Source: Alicycliphilus sp. UBA6560 (GTDB lineage: Bacteria; Pseudomonadota; Gammaproteobacteria; Burkholderiales; Burkholderiaceae_C). Taken from it: a stretch of 64,000 nucleotides of DNA. The notes beneath the pieces are model-generated. The model saw nothing but the letters and a program-made list of their open reading frames with translations. It ran no database searches and had not been told where the DNA came from. The DNA is taken from assembly GCA_002434305.1 (NCBI GenBank), contig DJJU01000006.1, forward strand, positions 372,001-436,000. The letters run 5' to 3'. Position numbers and translations under genes: made by a program. This document shows positions 36,339 to 44,147 of the stretch, piece by piece (position 1 is the first letter of the stretch; every line of letters begins with the position of its first letter).

Positions 36339-36956
36339 ATGCCCGGCTTCATCTACCTCGCCTCGCAAAGCCCGCGCCGCAGCCAGCTGCTGACGCAGAT
36401 CGGCGTGCGCCACGAACTGCTGCTGCCCAACGCGGCGGGCGACACGCCCGAGGACGCGGAAGGTCTGGAAGCCGTGCTGCCCGGCGAAGACCCGGCTGTC
36501 TACGTGCAGCGCGTCACCGCGCTGAAGCTGGACGCCGCCGTGGCGCGGCATGCGCGCCGGGGCCTGCCGGATGCGCCCATCCTGTGCTCCGACACCACGG
36601 TGGCGCTGCACGGCGCCATCCTGGGCAAGCCCGAGGACGGGCAGGGCGCCGCCCGCATGCTGGCCCAGCTGGCCGGGCAGGAGCACAGCGTGCTCACGGC
36701 CGTGGCGCTGTGGGCGGGCGGGCAGCGGCACGCGGCGCTGTCGGTGTCGCAGGTGCGCTTCGCGCCCATGGCCGCCGAACAGATCGCGGCCTATGTCGCC
36801 AGCGGCGAGCCGCTGGGCAAGGCTGGCGCCTATGGCATCCAGGGCCGGGCGGCGGCCTGGGTGCAGCACATGGCCGGCAGCTACTCCGGCATCATGGGCC
36901 TGCCCTTGTTCGAGACGGCCGAGCTGCTGCGCGCCGCCGGCGTGGCCTTCGAATAG
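36339..36956 (+). CDS. maf: Maf-type nucleoside triphosphate pyrophosphatase
   Basis: This 205-residue Maf-family house-cleaning enzyme hydrolyses non-canonical or pyrimidine dNTPs to monophosphates. Motifs are LASQSPRRSQLL at the N-terminus, ILCSDTTVALHG with the catalytic Asp, and GKAGAYGIQGRAAAWV. In many beta-proteobacteria the next gene is rng; here about 10 kb of nir genes intervene. The start sits immediately after a dispersed repeat. Confidence 0.95.
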   Translation: MPGFIYLASQSPRRSQLLTQIGVRHELLLPNAAGDTPEDAEGLEAVLPGEDPAVYVQRVTALKLDAAVARHARRGLPDAPILCSDTTVALHGAILGKPEDGQGAARMLAQLAGQEHSVLTAVALWAGGQRHAALSVSQVRFAPMAAEQIAAYVASGEPLGKAGAYGIQGRAAAWVQHMAGSYSGIMGLPLFETAELLRAAGVAFE

Positions 36957-36973
36957 GCCGCTACTAAAGGCCG

Positions 36974-37693
36974 CTACAGCGGGTGGCTGGCCAGCCGTCC
37001 GGTATCGGGGATGTGGATGGTGCGCCGCTCCATCTGGATCAGGCCGGCGTCGGCCAGCTCGTGCAGCACGCGCGAGAAATATTCAGGCGTGATGGACAGG
37101 CGCGAGGCAATGGTGGCTTTGCTCACCGGCAGAGAGATGCTGCGCGGCTGCGCCGCTCCGGCTGGTGCGCTGCAGCAGGACGGCATGTCATCCTCGGGCA
37201 GGGCGTTGAGCAGGTAGCCGATGACGCGCTGCGTGCCGCTGTGCAGGGTGTAGGCCTGCACGTCGTGCACCAGGCCGTGCAGGCGCCGCGATATGCCCGC
37301 CAGCATGCGCATGGCAAAGCGCGGCTCGCTCTCGATCTCGCGCACCACGGCAGCCTTGCCCACCGACAGCACCAGGCTGTCGGTGAGCGCCTGGGCGCTG
37401 ACGATGTAGGGGCGCTCGGTGAACATCAGCGCCTCGGCAAAGCTGATGCCCGGGCCGGCCAGCTCGATGACCTTCTCCTGCCCGGCGGGAGAGAGGGCGT
37501 ACAGCTTGATCTGTCCGGTGACGGTGACGTGGAACTCCTCGCATGGCAAGCCGACGCGAAACAGCGTTTCGCCGCGGGCGTACTCGCGCAGGCGGCAGCC
37601 GCTGGCCAGGCGCCGCAGTTCGGCCTGGGTCATTTCCTGGAACAGCGGTAGCGCGGCCAGGTAGCGCGGGATGTCGAATAGCGAGGTATCCAT
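36974..37693 (-). CDS. dnr: Crp/Fnr-family regulator of denitrification (Dnr-like)
   Basis: This 239-residue Crp/Fnr regulator has an N-terminal cyclic-nucleotide-binding-like sensor (GETLFRVGLPCEEFHVTVTGQIKLY) and a C-terminal helix-turn-helix (SKATIASRLSITPEYFSRVLHEL). The four Cys typical of the Fnr iron-sulfur cluster are absent, pointing to the Dnr/NnrR group, which senses NO, probably through haem. It sits at the 3' end of the nir operon, 52 bp after nirN, with a near-consensus box in the gap. The regulator at 58769 is the Fe-S Fnr type, so the two divide oxygen and NO sensing. Confidence 0.88.
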   Translation of the reverse strand: MDTSLFDIPRYLAALPLFQEMTQAELRRLASGCRLREYARGETLFRVGLPCEEFHVTVTGQIKLYALSPAGQEKVIELAGPGISFAEALMFTERPYIVSAQALTDSLVLSVGKAAVVREIESEPRFAMRMLAGISRRLHGLVHDVQAYTLHSGTQRVIGYLLNALPEDDMPSCCSAPAGAAQPRSISLPVSKATIASRLSITPEYFSRVLHELADAGLIQMERRTIHIPDTGRLASHPL

Positions 37694-37727
37694 GCCTCCA
37701 TTACAGGGAAAGCCCCGACAGCCCACC

Positions 37728-37741
37728 CTGACGGAGGTCAA
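37728..37741 (-). promoter_or_regulatory. Candidate FNR/DNR box upstream of dnr
   Basis: On the minus strand it reads TTGAC-CTCC-GTCAG, one mismatch from an inverted TTGAC-N4-GTCAA box. Its centre is about 41 nt before the dnr start codon. Confidence 0.35.
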
Positions 37742-37745
37742 CGTC

Positions 37746-39311
37746 TCAATGCGACGTGCCCTCGCTGCGGGTGATCTTGTTCCAGACGTTGTATTTGCCC
37801 ACCGGCTTCTTCATGGGCAGGCGCTTGACCTCGCGGAAGGTGGCAGCGTCATACACGACGATGGCGCCGTCCATCTCCCAGACGCTGGCCAGGGCGTAGC
37901 GGCCATCGCGGGTGAATTCGATGTGCGCCAGCGTCTTGCCCGGCTCGCGCACCTGGGCTACGGTCTGCAGCGTGCGCTTGTCGATGATGGTGAGCGTGTC
38001 CTTGCCCTGCGGGCTCATCATCGAGTCGGTCCAGGCATACGGCGTGGCCTCGTGGCTGCGCATGAAAAAGCCCGGGCCGGGCGTCTTCAGCGTGCGCACG
38101 TTATTCCAGGTCTTCATGTCGATCACGTCCACGGCCCCGCCGCCCAGGTTGGGGCTGGCCAGCACGGTGGTGCCGTTCCAGGCGAAGGTGATGCCCGAGC
38201 CCAGGTGCGGCATGCCGGCGATCGGCAGATCGGCCACCTTGGTGCGCGCGTCCAGGTTCACCACCTGGGCGCTGGCGCGCTCGTCGCCACCGCTCTTGGG
38301 GCGCGTGGCGCCCAGCACGTGGCGGTAGCTCTGGTCGAAGAAGAAGTCGTCCAGCGGCTCGCTCAGGGGCGTGCGGCGCACGCCAAGGTAGCCGGGTTTG
38401 GCAATGGCCTCGCCCATCTTGTAGTCGTGCACCAAGCCGTCGTGGATGGGCTCGGCCTTCGGGTCGTAGGAGATCTCCCAGATCTCGGGAATGTCCTTGA
38501 GCGCCACCACGAAGCTGCTGCGCGGCGTGGCGTCGTACACCGCCGACACGCGCGAACTGGCCTTGCCATCCAGCGTGGCAGCCGCGTAGGTCTTCACCAG
38601 GTTCAAGTCGGCGTCGAACAGCGCCAGCGTGTGCGGCAGGTAGTTGGCGGCCATGACCCAGCGGCCGTCGCCGCTCACCGCCACGTTGCGCATGTTCAGG
38701 CCGGCGCGCACCTCGGCCACCACGGCCAGGCGCCACAGGTCGTACTTGGTGATCCAGCCGTCGCGCGAGCCGAAGAACACATAGCGCCCGTCGGGCGTGA
38801 ACTTCGGCCCGCCGTGCAGCGCGTAGCGGCTGGCAAAGCGGGTGATGACCTCGAAACGGTCGCCGTCCAGCAGCGAGATGTGGTGGTCGCCCCCTTCGAC
38901 GACGACGAACAGGTTCATCGGGTCGGCGTTCCACTTCGGGCGCACCGGCTCGTCGGCTGGCAGCGGCGTGAAGCTGCGCGAAGCGCGGATGTCGTCCTCA
39001 TCCCAGCGCGGCGCCGGCTCCACGGGGCTGCGCACCCAGGCGGCCAGGGCCTCGATCTCGGCCGCACCCAGCTGGTCGGCAAAGCCGGGCATCTGCGTGG
39101 CCGCGCGGCCATGCTGGATCACGCGCACCACCTCCGCCGGGCGGATGCGCTCCAGGCTCTCGGGCAGCAGGGCCGGGCCCATCAGGCCGGTGCGCTGCGC
39201 GCCGTGGCAGGAGGCGCAGTGCTGCTGGTAGAGAGCAGGGGCATCGGCCGCCTGGGCCTGGGCCAGCCAGGCGAGCGCGGCGGCGCAGAGGAGGCGGACG
39301 ATCTTATGCAT
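37746..39311 (-). CDS. nirN: Dihydro-heme d1 dehydrogenase NirN
   Basis: This 521-residue periplasmic cytochrome has a signal peptide (LLCAAALAWLAQAQAA), a c-type haem site CASCH (C32, C35, H36) and a long eight-bladed propeller like NirS. NirN performs the last oxidation, introducing the acrylate double bond of haem d1, and interacts with NirS and NirF. It overlaps the end of nirJ by 8 bp. Homology to NirS raises the possibility of confusion, but the shorter N-terminus and operon position fit NirN. Confidence 0.93.
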   Translation of the reverse strand: MHKIVRLLCAAALAWLAQAQAADAPALYQQHCASCHGAQRTGLMGPALLPESLERIRPAEVVRVIQHGRAATQMPGFADQLGAAEIEALAAWVRSPVEPAPRWDEDDIRASRSFTPLPADEPVRPKWNADPMNLFVVVEGGDHHISLLDGDRFEVITRFASRYALHGGPKFTPDGRYVFFGSRDGWITKYDLWRLAVVAEVRAGLNMRNVAVSGDGRWVMAANYLPHTLALFDADLNLVKTYAAATLDGKASSRVSAVYDATPRSSFVVALKDIPEIWEISYDPKAEPIHDGLVHDYKMGEAIAKPGYLGVRRTPLSEPLDDFFFDQSYRHVLGATRPKSGGDERASAQVVNLDARTKVADLPIAGMPHLGSGITFAWNGTTVLASPNLGGGAVDVIDMKTWNNVRTLKTPGPGFFMRSHEATPYAWTDSMMSPQGKDTLTIIDKRTLQTVAQVREPGKTLAHIEFTRDGRYALASVWEMDGAIVVYDAATFREVKRLPMKKPVGKYNVWNKITRSEGTSH

Positions 39312-40524
39312 GGGCGATCTCGATGGTGCGGCGTGCGTCTTTCCTGGCGGACGCTTCGAACGGAGTGCTGGCAGCGCCCACCTCGGCGTCGCTCAGGTAG
39401 CAGCCCGGGTCTTCGAACCAGAAGTTGCCCGTGAGCTGCTGGGCGCGCACGCGGGTGTTGCCATTGCAGATGGACAGGTATTGGCACGATGCGCAGCGGC
39501 CCTGCACGGGGCGCGGGTGTTGCTTCAAACCCGCCATCAGCGGGTCGCTGGTGTCGTTCCAGATCTGCGAGAAGGGCCGCTCGCGCACGCTGCCCAGGTC
39601 GTGGTGCCACCACATGGTGTCGGGGTGTACGTGGCCCAGGTTGTCGATGTTGGCCACCATCTGCCCGCTGGCGTTGCCGCCCCAGGCCACCAGGCGCTGG
39701 CGCAGTGTTTCTTCCCACTGCGGCAGGTGCCGGCGCACCCAGTGCAGCAAATAGGGGCCGTCGGCGTCGTTGTTGCCGCTGACGTAGTCATCCAGGCTAC
39801 CGGCCTGCGCGGCGGCCCAGGCACGGTCGAACAGCAGGTCCATGGCGGCGCGGGTGGCCTGGTGGTGCGCGTCCTTGTCGCGGTGGATGTTGCCGCGCCC
39901 GGCGTAATTCAGGTGCGAGAAGTAGAACTTGTGCGCGCCCACCTCCTGCATCAGGTCGAGCAGGGCGGGCAGGTCGTGGCCGTTCATGGCCGTCATGGTG
40001 TAGCGCAGGCCCACCTTCACGCCCACCCGATCCAGGTGGCCGATGGCGGCGAGGCTGCGGTCGAACGCACCGTCGAGCCGGCGGAATTGGTCGTGCGTGG
40101 CGCGCAGCCCGTCCAGGCTGATGCCCACGTAGTCGAAGCCCGCGCCTGCGATGCGCGCGGCCATGGGCGCGTCGATCAGCGTGCCGTTGGTCGACAGGCC
40201 GGTGTAAAAATCCATGTCGCGCGCACGCGCCGCGATCTCGAAGAGGTCGGGCCGCAGCAGCGGCTCGCCGCCCGAGAGGATGAGCGCCGGCACGCCGAAG
40301 GCCTTGAGGTCGTCCATCACCGTGAACACCTCCGAAAGCGACAGCTCGCCGGCGTAGTCGTGGTCGGCCGACAGGGCGTAGCAGTGCTTGCAGGTCAGGT
40401 TGCAGCGGCGGATCAGGTTCCAGATGACGACCGGGCCGCGCGCCTTGCGCTCGCGGGTCTGAGGGTAGGCGCCGGTGGCTTGGGCTTGCGCGAGTTCGCG
40501 CATGTACTGGCTGATGCGAAACAT
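39304..40524 (-). CDS. nirJ: Heme d1 biosynthesis radical SAM protein NirJ
   Basis: This 406-residue radical SAM enzyme has the 4Fe-4S motif CNLTCKHC (C41, C45, C48), the SAM-binding region ALILSGGEPLLRPDLFE, and a C-terminal auxiliary-cluster segment (CASCQYLSICNG). NirJ removes the propionate side chains of didecarboxysiroheme to set up the two oxo groups of haem d1. It is cytoplasmic, 3 bp after nirH, and overlaps nirN. Confidence 0.95.
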   Translation of the reverse strand: MFRISQYMRELAQAQATGAYPQTRERKARGPVVIWNLIRRCNLTCKHCYALSADHDYAGELSLSEVFTVMDDLKAFGVPALILSGGEPLLRPDLFEIAARARDMDFYTGLSTNGTLIDAPMAARIAGAGFDYVGISLDGLRATHDQFRRLDGAFDRSLAAIGHLDRVGVKVGLRYTMTAMNGHDLPALLDLMQEVGAHKFYFSHLNYAGRGNIHRDKDAHHQATRAAMDLLFDRAWAAAQAGSLDDYVSGNNDADGPYLLHWVRRHLPQWEETLRQRLVAWGGNASGQMVANIDNLGHVHPDTMWWHHDLGSVRERPFSQIWNDTSDPLMAGLKQHPRPVQGRCASCQYLSICNGNTRVRAQQLTGNFWFEDPGCYLSDAEVGAASTPFEASARKDARRTIEIAHA

Positions 40525-40527
40525 GGG

Positions 40528-41007
40528 TTAGTCCTTCAGGCGCAGGCCGGTCTTTTTCAGGATGGCCGTGGAGTACAGGATGTCGTGGCCGCGGCAGGCG
40601 CTGCCCAGCAGCGCGGCCACCTCGTCGGCCTGGCTGCGCACCGCCTCGCGGCTGGTGCCGTGCAGCATGGCGAACAGGTTGTAGGGCCAGCCCGGCAGGT
40701 GGCGCGGGCGGCGGTAGCAGTGCGAGACGAAGGGCAGGGCAGCCACGCGCGGGCCGAGCGCGGCGACGTGCTCGTCGCCCACGTCCCACACGCTCATGCC
40801 GTTGGCCGTGTAGCCCAGTCGGTAGTGGTTGGGCACGGCGCCGATGCGGCGGATCAGGCCGTCCTGCAGCATCTGCGCCAGGCGCTGGCGCACCTGCTCG
40901 CCGGGCACGCCCAGCATGGCGCCCACGGCCTCGTAGGGGCGGGCCACCAGCGGCAGGCCCCCCTGGGTGGCGGCGATCAGGGCGCGGTCGAAGGCGTTCA
41001 GCGCCAT
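40528..41007 (-). CDS. nirH: Siroheme decarboxylase subunit NirH
   Basis: This 159-residue Lrp/AsnC-like protein is a siroheme decarboxylase subunit rather than a regulator. It carries VSHCYRRPRHLPGWPYNLF and MLHG, the pattern of AhbB/NirL-type subunits. With NirG and NirDL it removes two acetate carboxyls of siroheme to give 12,18-didecarboxysiroheme. It overlaps nirG by 10 bp, so expression is coupled. Symbol by order; nirG and nirH are hard to tell apart by sequence alone, though the motif pattern agrees with this assignment. Confidence 0.87.
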   Translation of the reverse strand: MALNAFDRALIAATQGGLPLVARPYEAVGAMLGVPGEQVRQRLAQMLQDGLIRRIGAVPNHYRLGYTANGMSVWDVGDEHVAALGPRVAALPFVSHCYRRPRHLPGWPYNLFAMLHGTSREAVRSQADEVAALLGSACRGHDILYSTAILKKTGLRLKD

Positions 41008-41474
41008 GGCTGCTCTTCGGTAAGCCGGAGCGCGGGCAGGCGCAGCTCGACGAAATATTCTTCTTCCTTGGGGAAGGCCAGGACGGCCAAGCCGGTGGCG
41101 GCCTCGATGCGCGCCAGGGCGGCCTGCGCCAGTGCGGGCGTCTCGGCGGCGACGACGAACCACATGTTCAGCGCGTGCGTGCGGCGGTAGTTGTGCGCCA
41201 CCTCGGCAAAGGCGTTGACCTGAGCGGCCACGGCGTCGAAACGTTCCTCGGGCACGGCGATGGCGGCCAGCACGAACTGCCCGCCGGCGCGCTCGATCTG
41301 GAACAGCGGGCCGAAGCGCGTCAGCACGCCGCAGGCCAGCAGCTGGTGCAGGCGCTCCAGCACGCGCTCCTCGCTCCAGCCCAGCGCCTGGCCAACGGCG
41401 GCGAATGGCCGGTCGGTCAGCGGAAAGCCGCCGTGCAGGTGGTCGATGAGGCGGGCGTCCTCAGTGGTGAGCAT
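40998..41474 (-). CDS. nirG: Siroheme decarboxylase subunit NirG
   Basis: This 158-residue Lrp/AsnC-like siroheme decarboxylase subunit shows VAHNYRRTHALNMWFVVA, the AhbA/NirD-type motif, so it pairs naturally with NirH. Start ATG 41474 was chosen because the helix-turn-helix region begins directly after it (ARLIDHLHGGFPLTDRPFAAVG). The gap to nirDL upstream contains a dispersed repeat, the only sizeable gap inside the nir run. Confidence 0.87.
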   Translation of the reverse strand: MLTTEDARLIDHLHGGFPLTDRPFAAVGQALGWSEERVLERLHQLLACGVLTRFGPLFQIERAGGQFVLAAIAVPEERFDAVAAQVNAFAEVAHNYRRTHALNMWFVVAAETPALAQAALARIEAATGLAVLAFPKEEEYFVELRLPALRLTEEQPWR

Positions 41475-41494
41475 GGCGGGTTCCGCGGCAGGTT

Positions 41495-41552
41495 TCAAGC
41501 AAAATCGGCCTGAAACGCTTACTGGGTAAGCGTTGGCCGCTATTGAAATGTG
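41495..41552 (-). repeat. Dispersed AATAGCTG-type repeat inside the nir operon
   Basis: The plus strand reads AAGCAAAATCGGCCTGAAAC, then GTAAGCGTTGGCCGCTATTG, a reverse-oriented copy lying between nirDL and nirG. The stop codon of nirDL (41540-41542) is part of it. Confidence 0.75.
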
Positions 41553-42553
41553 AGTGCATGGCGGTCCTCGGCGGCGGCGGGTGCGTGCTGCGCGAAGCGT
41601 CGCGCGCCGGTCTGCTTGAAGCGCTGGGTGGAAAACAGCACGGCGTGGGCGAAACCGTCGAGGCCGGCGGCGCGGCGCGCCTGGTGCACGCGTGCCAGCA
41701 CCGAGCCGCGGTCGCGCCCGTGCACCATGCAGTACAGGCTGAAGGGCCAGCCCGGGGCGCGGGCGCGGCGGTAGGCCAGCGTCACCCCGTCCTGGTGCGC
41801 CAGCGCCCGGCCCAGCGCGTCGGCCTGGGCGTCGGGCACGTCGAACACCGTCATGGCGTTGGCGCCGTAGCCCAGCTCGTGGTGGCGCACCACCACGCCG
41901 AAGCGCGCCAGCGTGCCCTGCGCCGACCAGCGCCCGAGGGTCTCCAGCACGGCGGCGGTGTCCAAGCCCAGGCGCGCGGCCCAGTCGCCGTAGGGGCGCT
42001 CGTTCAGCGGCAGGCCCTGCTCGGCCAGCGCCGCCAGAGGCCAGTCGGCGGGGCCGAGCGCCGCAGCGGCGCTGCGCGTGGGACGGGCCTGCTGCGGGCC
42101 GTGGCCCAGGTCGAAGGCGGTGTCGATGCGGTAGGGCCGCAGCATGGGCAGGCGCAGCACGCGCAGGGCAGCGTCCTGCTCGATGGCCTGCAGCAGCGCC
42201 TCGACCTGCGCCGCATCGCGCCCGGTGGCGACGAACCACAGGTTGACCTGGTGCTCGCGGGCGTAGTTATGGTTCACGCCGGCGTGCGCGGACACCAGGT
42301 CCGCCACCTGCTGTAGCCGCTCGGGCGGCACGGCCATGGCCGCCAGCGTGGAGGCGCCGCCCGCGCCGGGCGCGAACACCGCGCCGATGCGGCTGAACGC
42401 GCCGGCCTGGTGCAGCCGGGCGTAGCGGCGCAGCACTTCGTCCTCATCCAGCGCCAGCGCCGCGCCCAGCGCCTGGAAGGGCCGCAGGCACAGCGGAAAG
42501 CCGCGCTGCCAGGTGTTGAGCAGCGCCATGTCGAGCGGGTGCTGCGCCGGCAT
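41540..42553 (-). CDS. nirDL: Fused siroheme decarboxylase subunit NirDL
   Basis: This 337-residue protein contains two Lrp/AsnC-like siroheme decarboxylase domains in tandem. The N-half (about 1-160) has GVNHNYAREHQVNLWFVAT, a NirD-type motif. The C-half (about 175-320) has VTLAYRRARAPGWPFSLYCMVHG, a NirL-type motif in which the usual His-Cys before YRR is replaced by Leu-Ala. Fusion of nirD and nirL is known in several denitrifiers. The gene starts directly after the nirF stop. Its C-terminal residues and stop come from a dispersed repeat. Confidence 0.9.
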   Translation of the reverse strand: MPAQHPLDMALLNTWQRGFPLCLRPFQALGAALALDEDEVLRRYARLHQAGAFSRIGAVFAPGAGGASTLAAMAVPPERLQQVADLVSAHAGVNHNYAREHQVNLWFVATGRDAAQVEALLQAIEQDAALRVLRLPMLRPYRIDTAFDLGHGPQQARPTRSAAAALGPADWPLAALAEQGLPLNERPYGDWAARLGLDTAAVLETLGRWSAQGTLARFGVVVRHHELGYGANAMTVFDVPDAQADALGRALAHQDGVTLAYRRARAPGWPFSLYCMVHGRDRGSVLARVHQARRAAGLDGFAHAVLFSTQRFKQTGARRFAQHAPAAAEDRHALTFQ

Positions 42554-43777
42554 TCAGAACCCCATGCGCTGCGCGCGCGCCGTGAAGAAGATGCCGCTGG
42601 GCGCATCCACCGCCAGGCTGGCCTGCAGCTGGCGCGTGTGCGTGTCGTAGACCTGCACGCGGTTGTCGTCGCGGCAGCTGATCCACAGCGATTCGCCGCG
42701 CGGGGTGAACTCCATGTGCAGCACGGCGCGGCCGGGCTCCAGGGTCTGCACCACCTGCCGGCTGGGGGTGTCGATGACCTGCACGCGGTGGTAGTCGGGC
42801 ACGGAGAAGTTGACCCAGACCTGGCGCCCGTCCGGCCGCGCCATGACGAACACTGGCTGGCCGGCGACGGGGATGCGGCCGACCTCCTGCCAGGTGTCGG
42901 TGTCCACCACCAGCACCTCGTGCCGCCCGATGGCCGGCAGGTAGGCATGGCGCCCGGCCACGGCCCAGCCGCGCAGGTGCGGCATCTTGTACACGGGCAG
43001 GGGCTGCTGGCCACGGCCGTAGCCGGCCAGGATGCGGCGTGCGCGCGGTGCGTCGTCCCACAGGTCGACCATGGCCAGGCCATCCTCGCCGAACAGGCCG
43101 GCGATGTAGTGGCGCCCGCTGGGCGAGAGCAGCGCGTCGTAGGGCTGGCGGCCGATGCCGGGCAACTGCGTGATGCGCGGCTGGCGCGGGTCGCTGCAGT
43201 CGGCGATGCAGATGGCTTCGGCGTCGAACAGGCTGTAGATGAAGCGCCGCTGGGGCAGGTCGGCCAGGCCCACGACGCGCGAGCGCTCGCCGCTGGCGGT
43301 AAGCGCCGGCACGTCGGCCAGCAGCTCCAGGCTGTGAGCGTCGAAGATCTTGATGCCGCCGGGCTGGTAGTTCTGGGCCACCACCAGCGAGCCGTCGGCG
43401 CTGATGGCGCCGCCGATGGAGTTGCCGGCCTGTAGCACGCGGGCGGCGATGCGCTGGGCGAGCAGGTCCACCTGGGTGAGGCCGCCGTCGCGCCCGAACA
43501 CGTAGGCAAAGCGCTCGTCGCGCGAGAACACCACGGAGGCATGCGACAGGTCGCCCAGGCCTTCGACGCGGCCTATGGCCTCGCGCCGGCTGGTGTCGAC
43601 CAGGGTGAGCGCGCCGTGGGCGCGCTCGATGACCACGCCCAGGTCGCCCGTGCCACGCAGGGCCGTAGGGGCGGCGGCCGGCGTGGCCGGGTGGGAGGTC
43701 GCCAGCGCGCAGCCCGTGGCCAGCAGGGGCGCGGCGGCGGACAGGGACAGCAGGGCGCGCCGTTTCATGGAGTTCAT
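42554..43777 (-). CDS. nirF: Heme d1 biosynthesis protein NirF
   Basis: This 407-residue beta-propeller protein has an N-terminal signal ending in a lipobox-like LATGC (Cys23), suggesting a lipoprotein facing the periplasm. Repeated blades include GRVEGLGDLSHASVVFSRDE and YKMPHLRGWAVAGRHAYLP. NirF acts late in haem d1 synthesis, probably as a dehydrogenase or carrier on the precursor before NirN. The start overlaps the nirC stop (ATGA), and its TGA directly abuts the nirDL ATG. Confidence 0.93.
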   Translation of the reverse strand: MNSMKRRALLSLSAAAPLLATGCALATSHPATPAAAPTALRGTGDLGVVIERAHGALTLVDTSRREAIGRVEGLGDLSHASVVFSRDERFAYVFGRDGGLTQVDLLAQRIAARVLQAGNSIGGAISADGSLVVAQNYQPGGIKIFDAHSLELLADVPALTASGERSRVVGLADLPQRRFIYSLFDAEAICIADCSDPRQPRITQLPGIGRQPYDALLSPSGRHYIAGLFGEDGLAMVDLWDDAPRARRILAGYGRGQQPLPVYKMPHLRGWAVAGRHAYLPAIGRHEVLVVDTDTWQEVGRIPVAGQPVFVMARPDGRQVWVNFSVPDYHRVQVIDTPSRQVVQTLEPGRAVLHMEFTPRGESLWISCRDDNRVQVYDTHTRQLQASLAVDAPSGIFFTARAQRMGF

Positions 43778-44130
43778 GGGGCAGGGCTCCTGTTCGTTTC
43801 TTCGGGAAAGCCGCCGGCCAGCTGCTGGGCGATCCACAGCGCCTCGCTGCCCCGGAGCAGGGCGCTCCAGGGCGGCATGGGCGTGCCGGGAATGCCGTGG
43901 GTGATGACGGCGGCCAAGTATTCGGGCGGCTTGGCGGCCAGGGCCTCGCGGGTGAGCGCGGGCCCCAGGCCGCCGGTCAGGCGCATGCCATGGCACGAAC
44001 CGCAGTCCTGGCGCACCATGCGCACCAGCTGCGCAGCGCGCCCGGGCGCCGGCTCGGGCGCGGCCGGCTGCGCTGCGGCGGCAGTCGCCAGCAGCGCGCA
44101 GGCCAGGGGCAGGAGGGCGGTCCGTACCAT
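43774..44130 (-). CDS. nirC: Periplasmic cytochrome c NirC
   Basis: This 118-residue mono-haem cytochrome has a signal peptide (LLPLACALLATAAAAQ) and one CGSCH site (C43, C46, H47). A downstream Met in GTPMPPW could be the axial ligand. NirC transfers electrons to NirS and may take part in haem d1 maturation. It is 17 bp after nirS and overlaps nirF by ATGA. Confidence 0.9.
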   Translation of the reverse strand: MVRTALLPLACALLATAAAAQPAAPEPAPGRAAQLVRMVRQDCGSCHGMRLTGGLGPALTREALAAKPPEYLAAVITHGIPGTPMPPWSALLRGSEALWIAQQLAGGFPEETNRSPAP

Positions 44131-44147
44131 GTCAAGCTCCTGCCGCG

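Noticed and set aside
37746..39311. nirN as a second nirS-type nitrite reductase
   Set aside because: Operon position after nirJ and the shorter cytochrome domain fit NirN; the canonical NirS is at 44148-45872.
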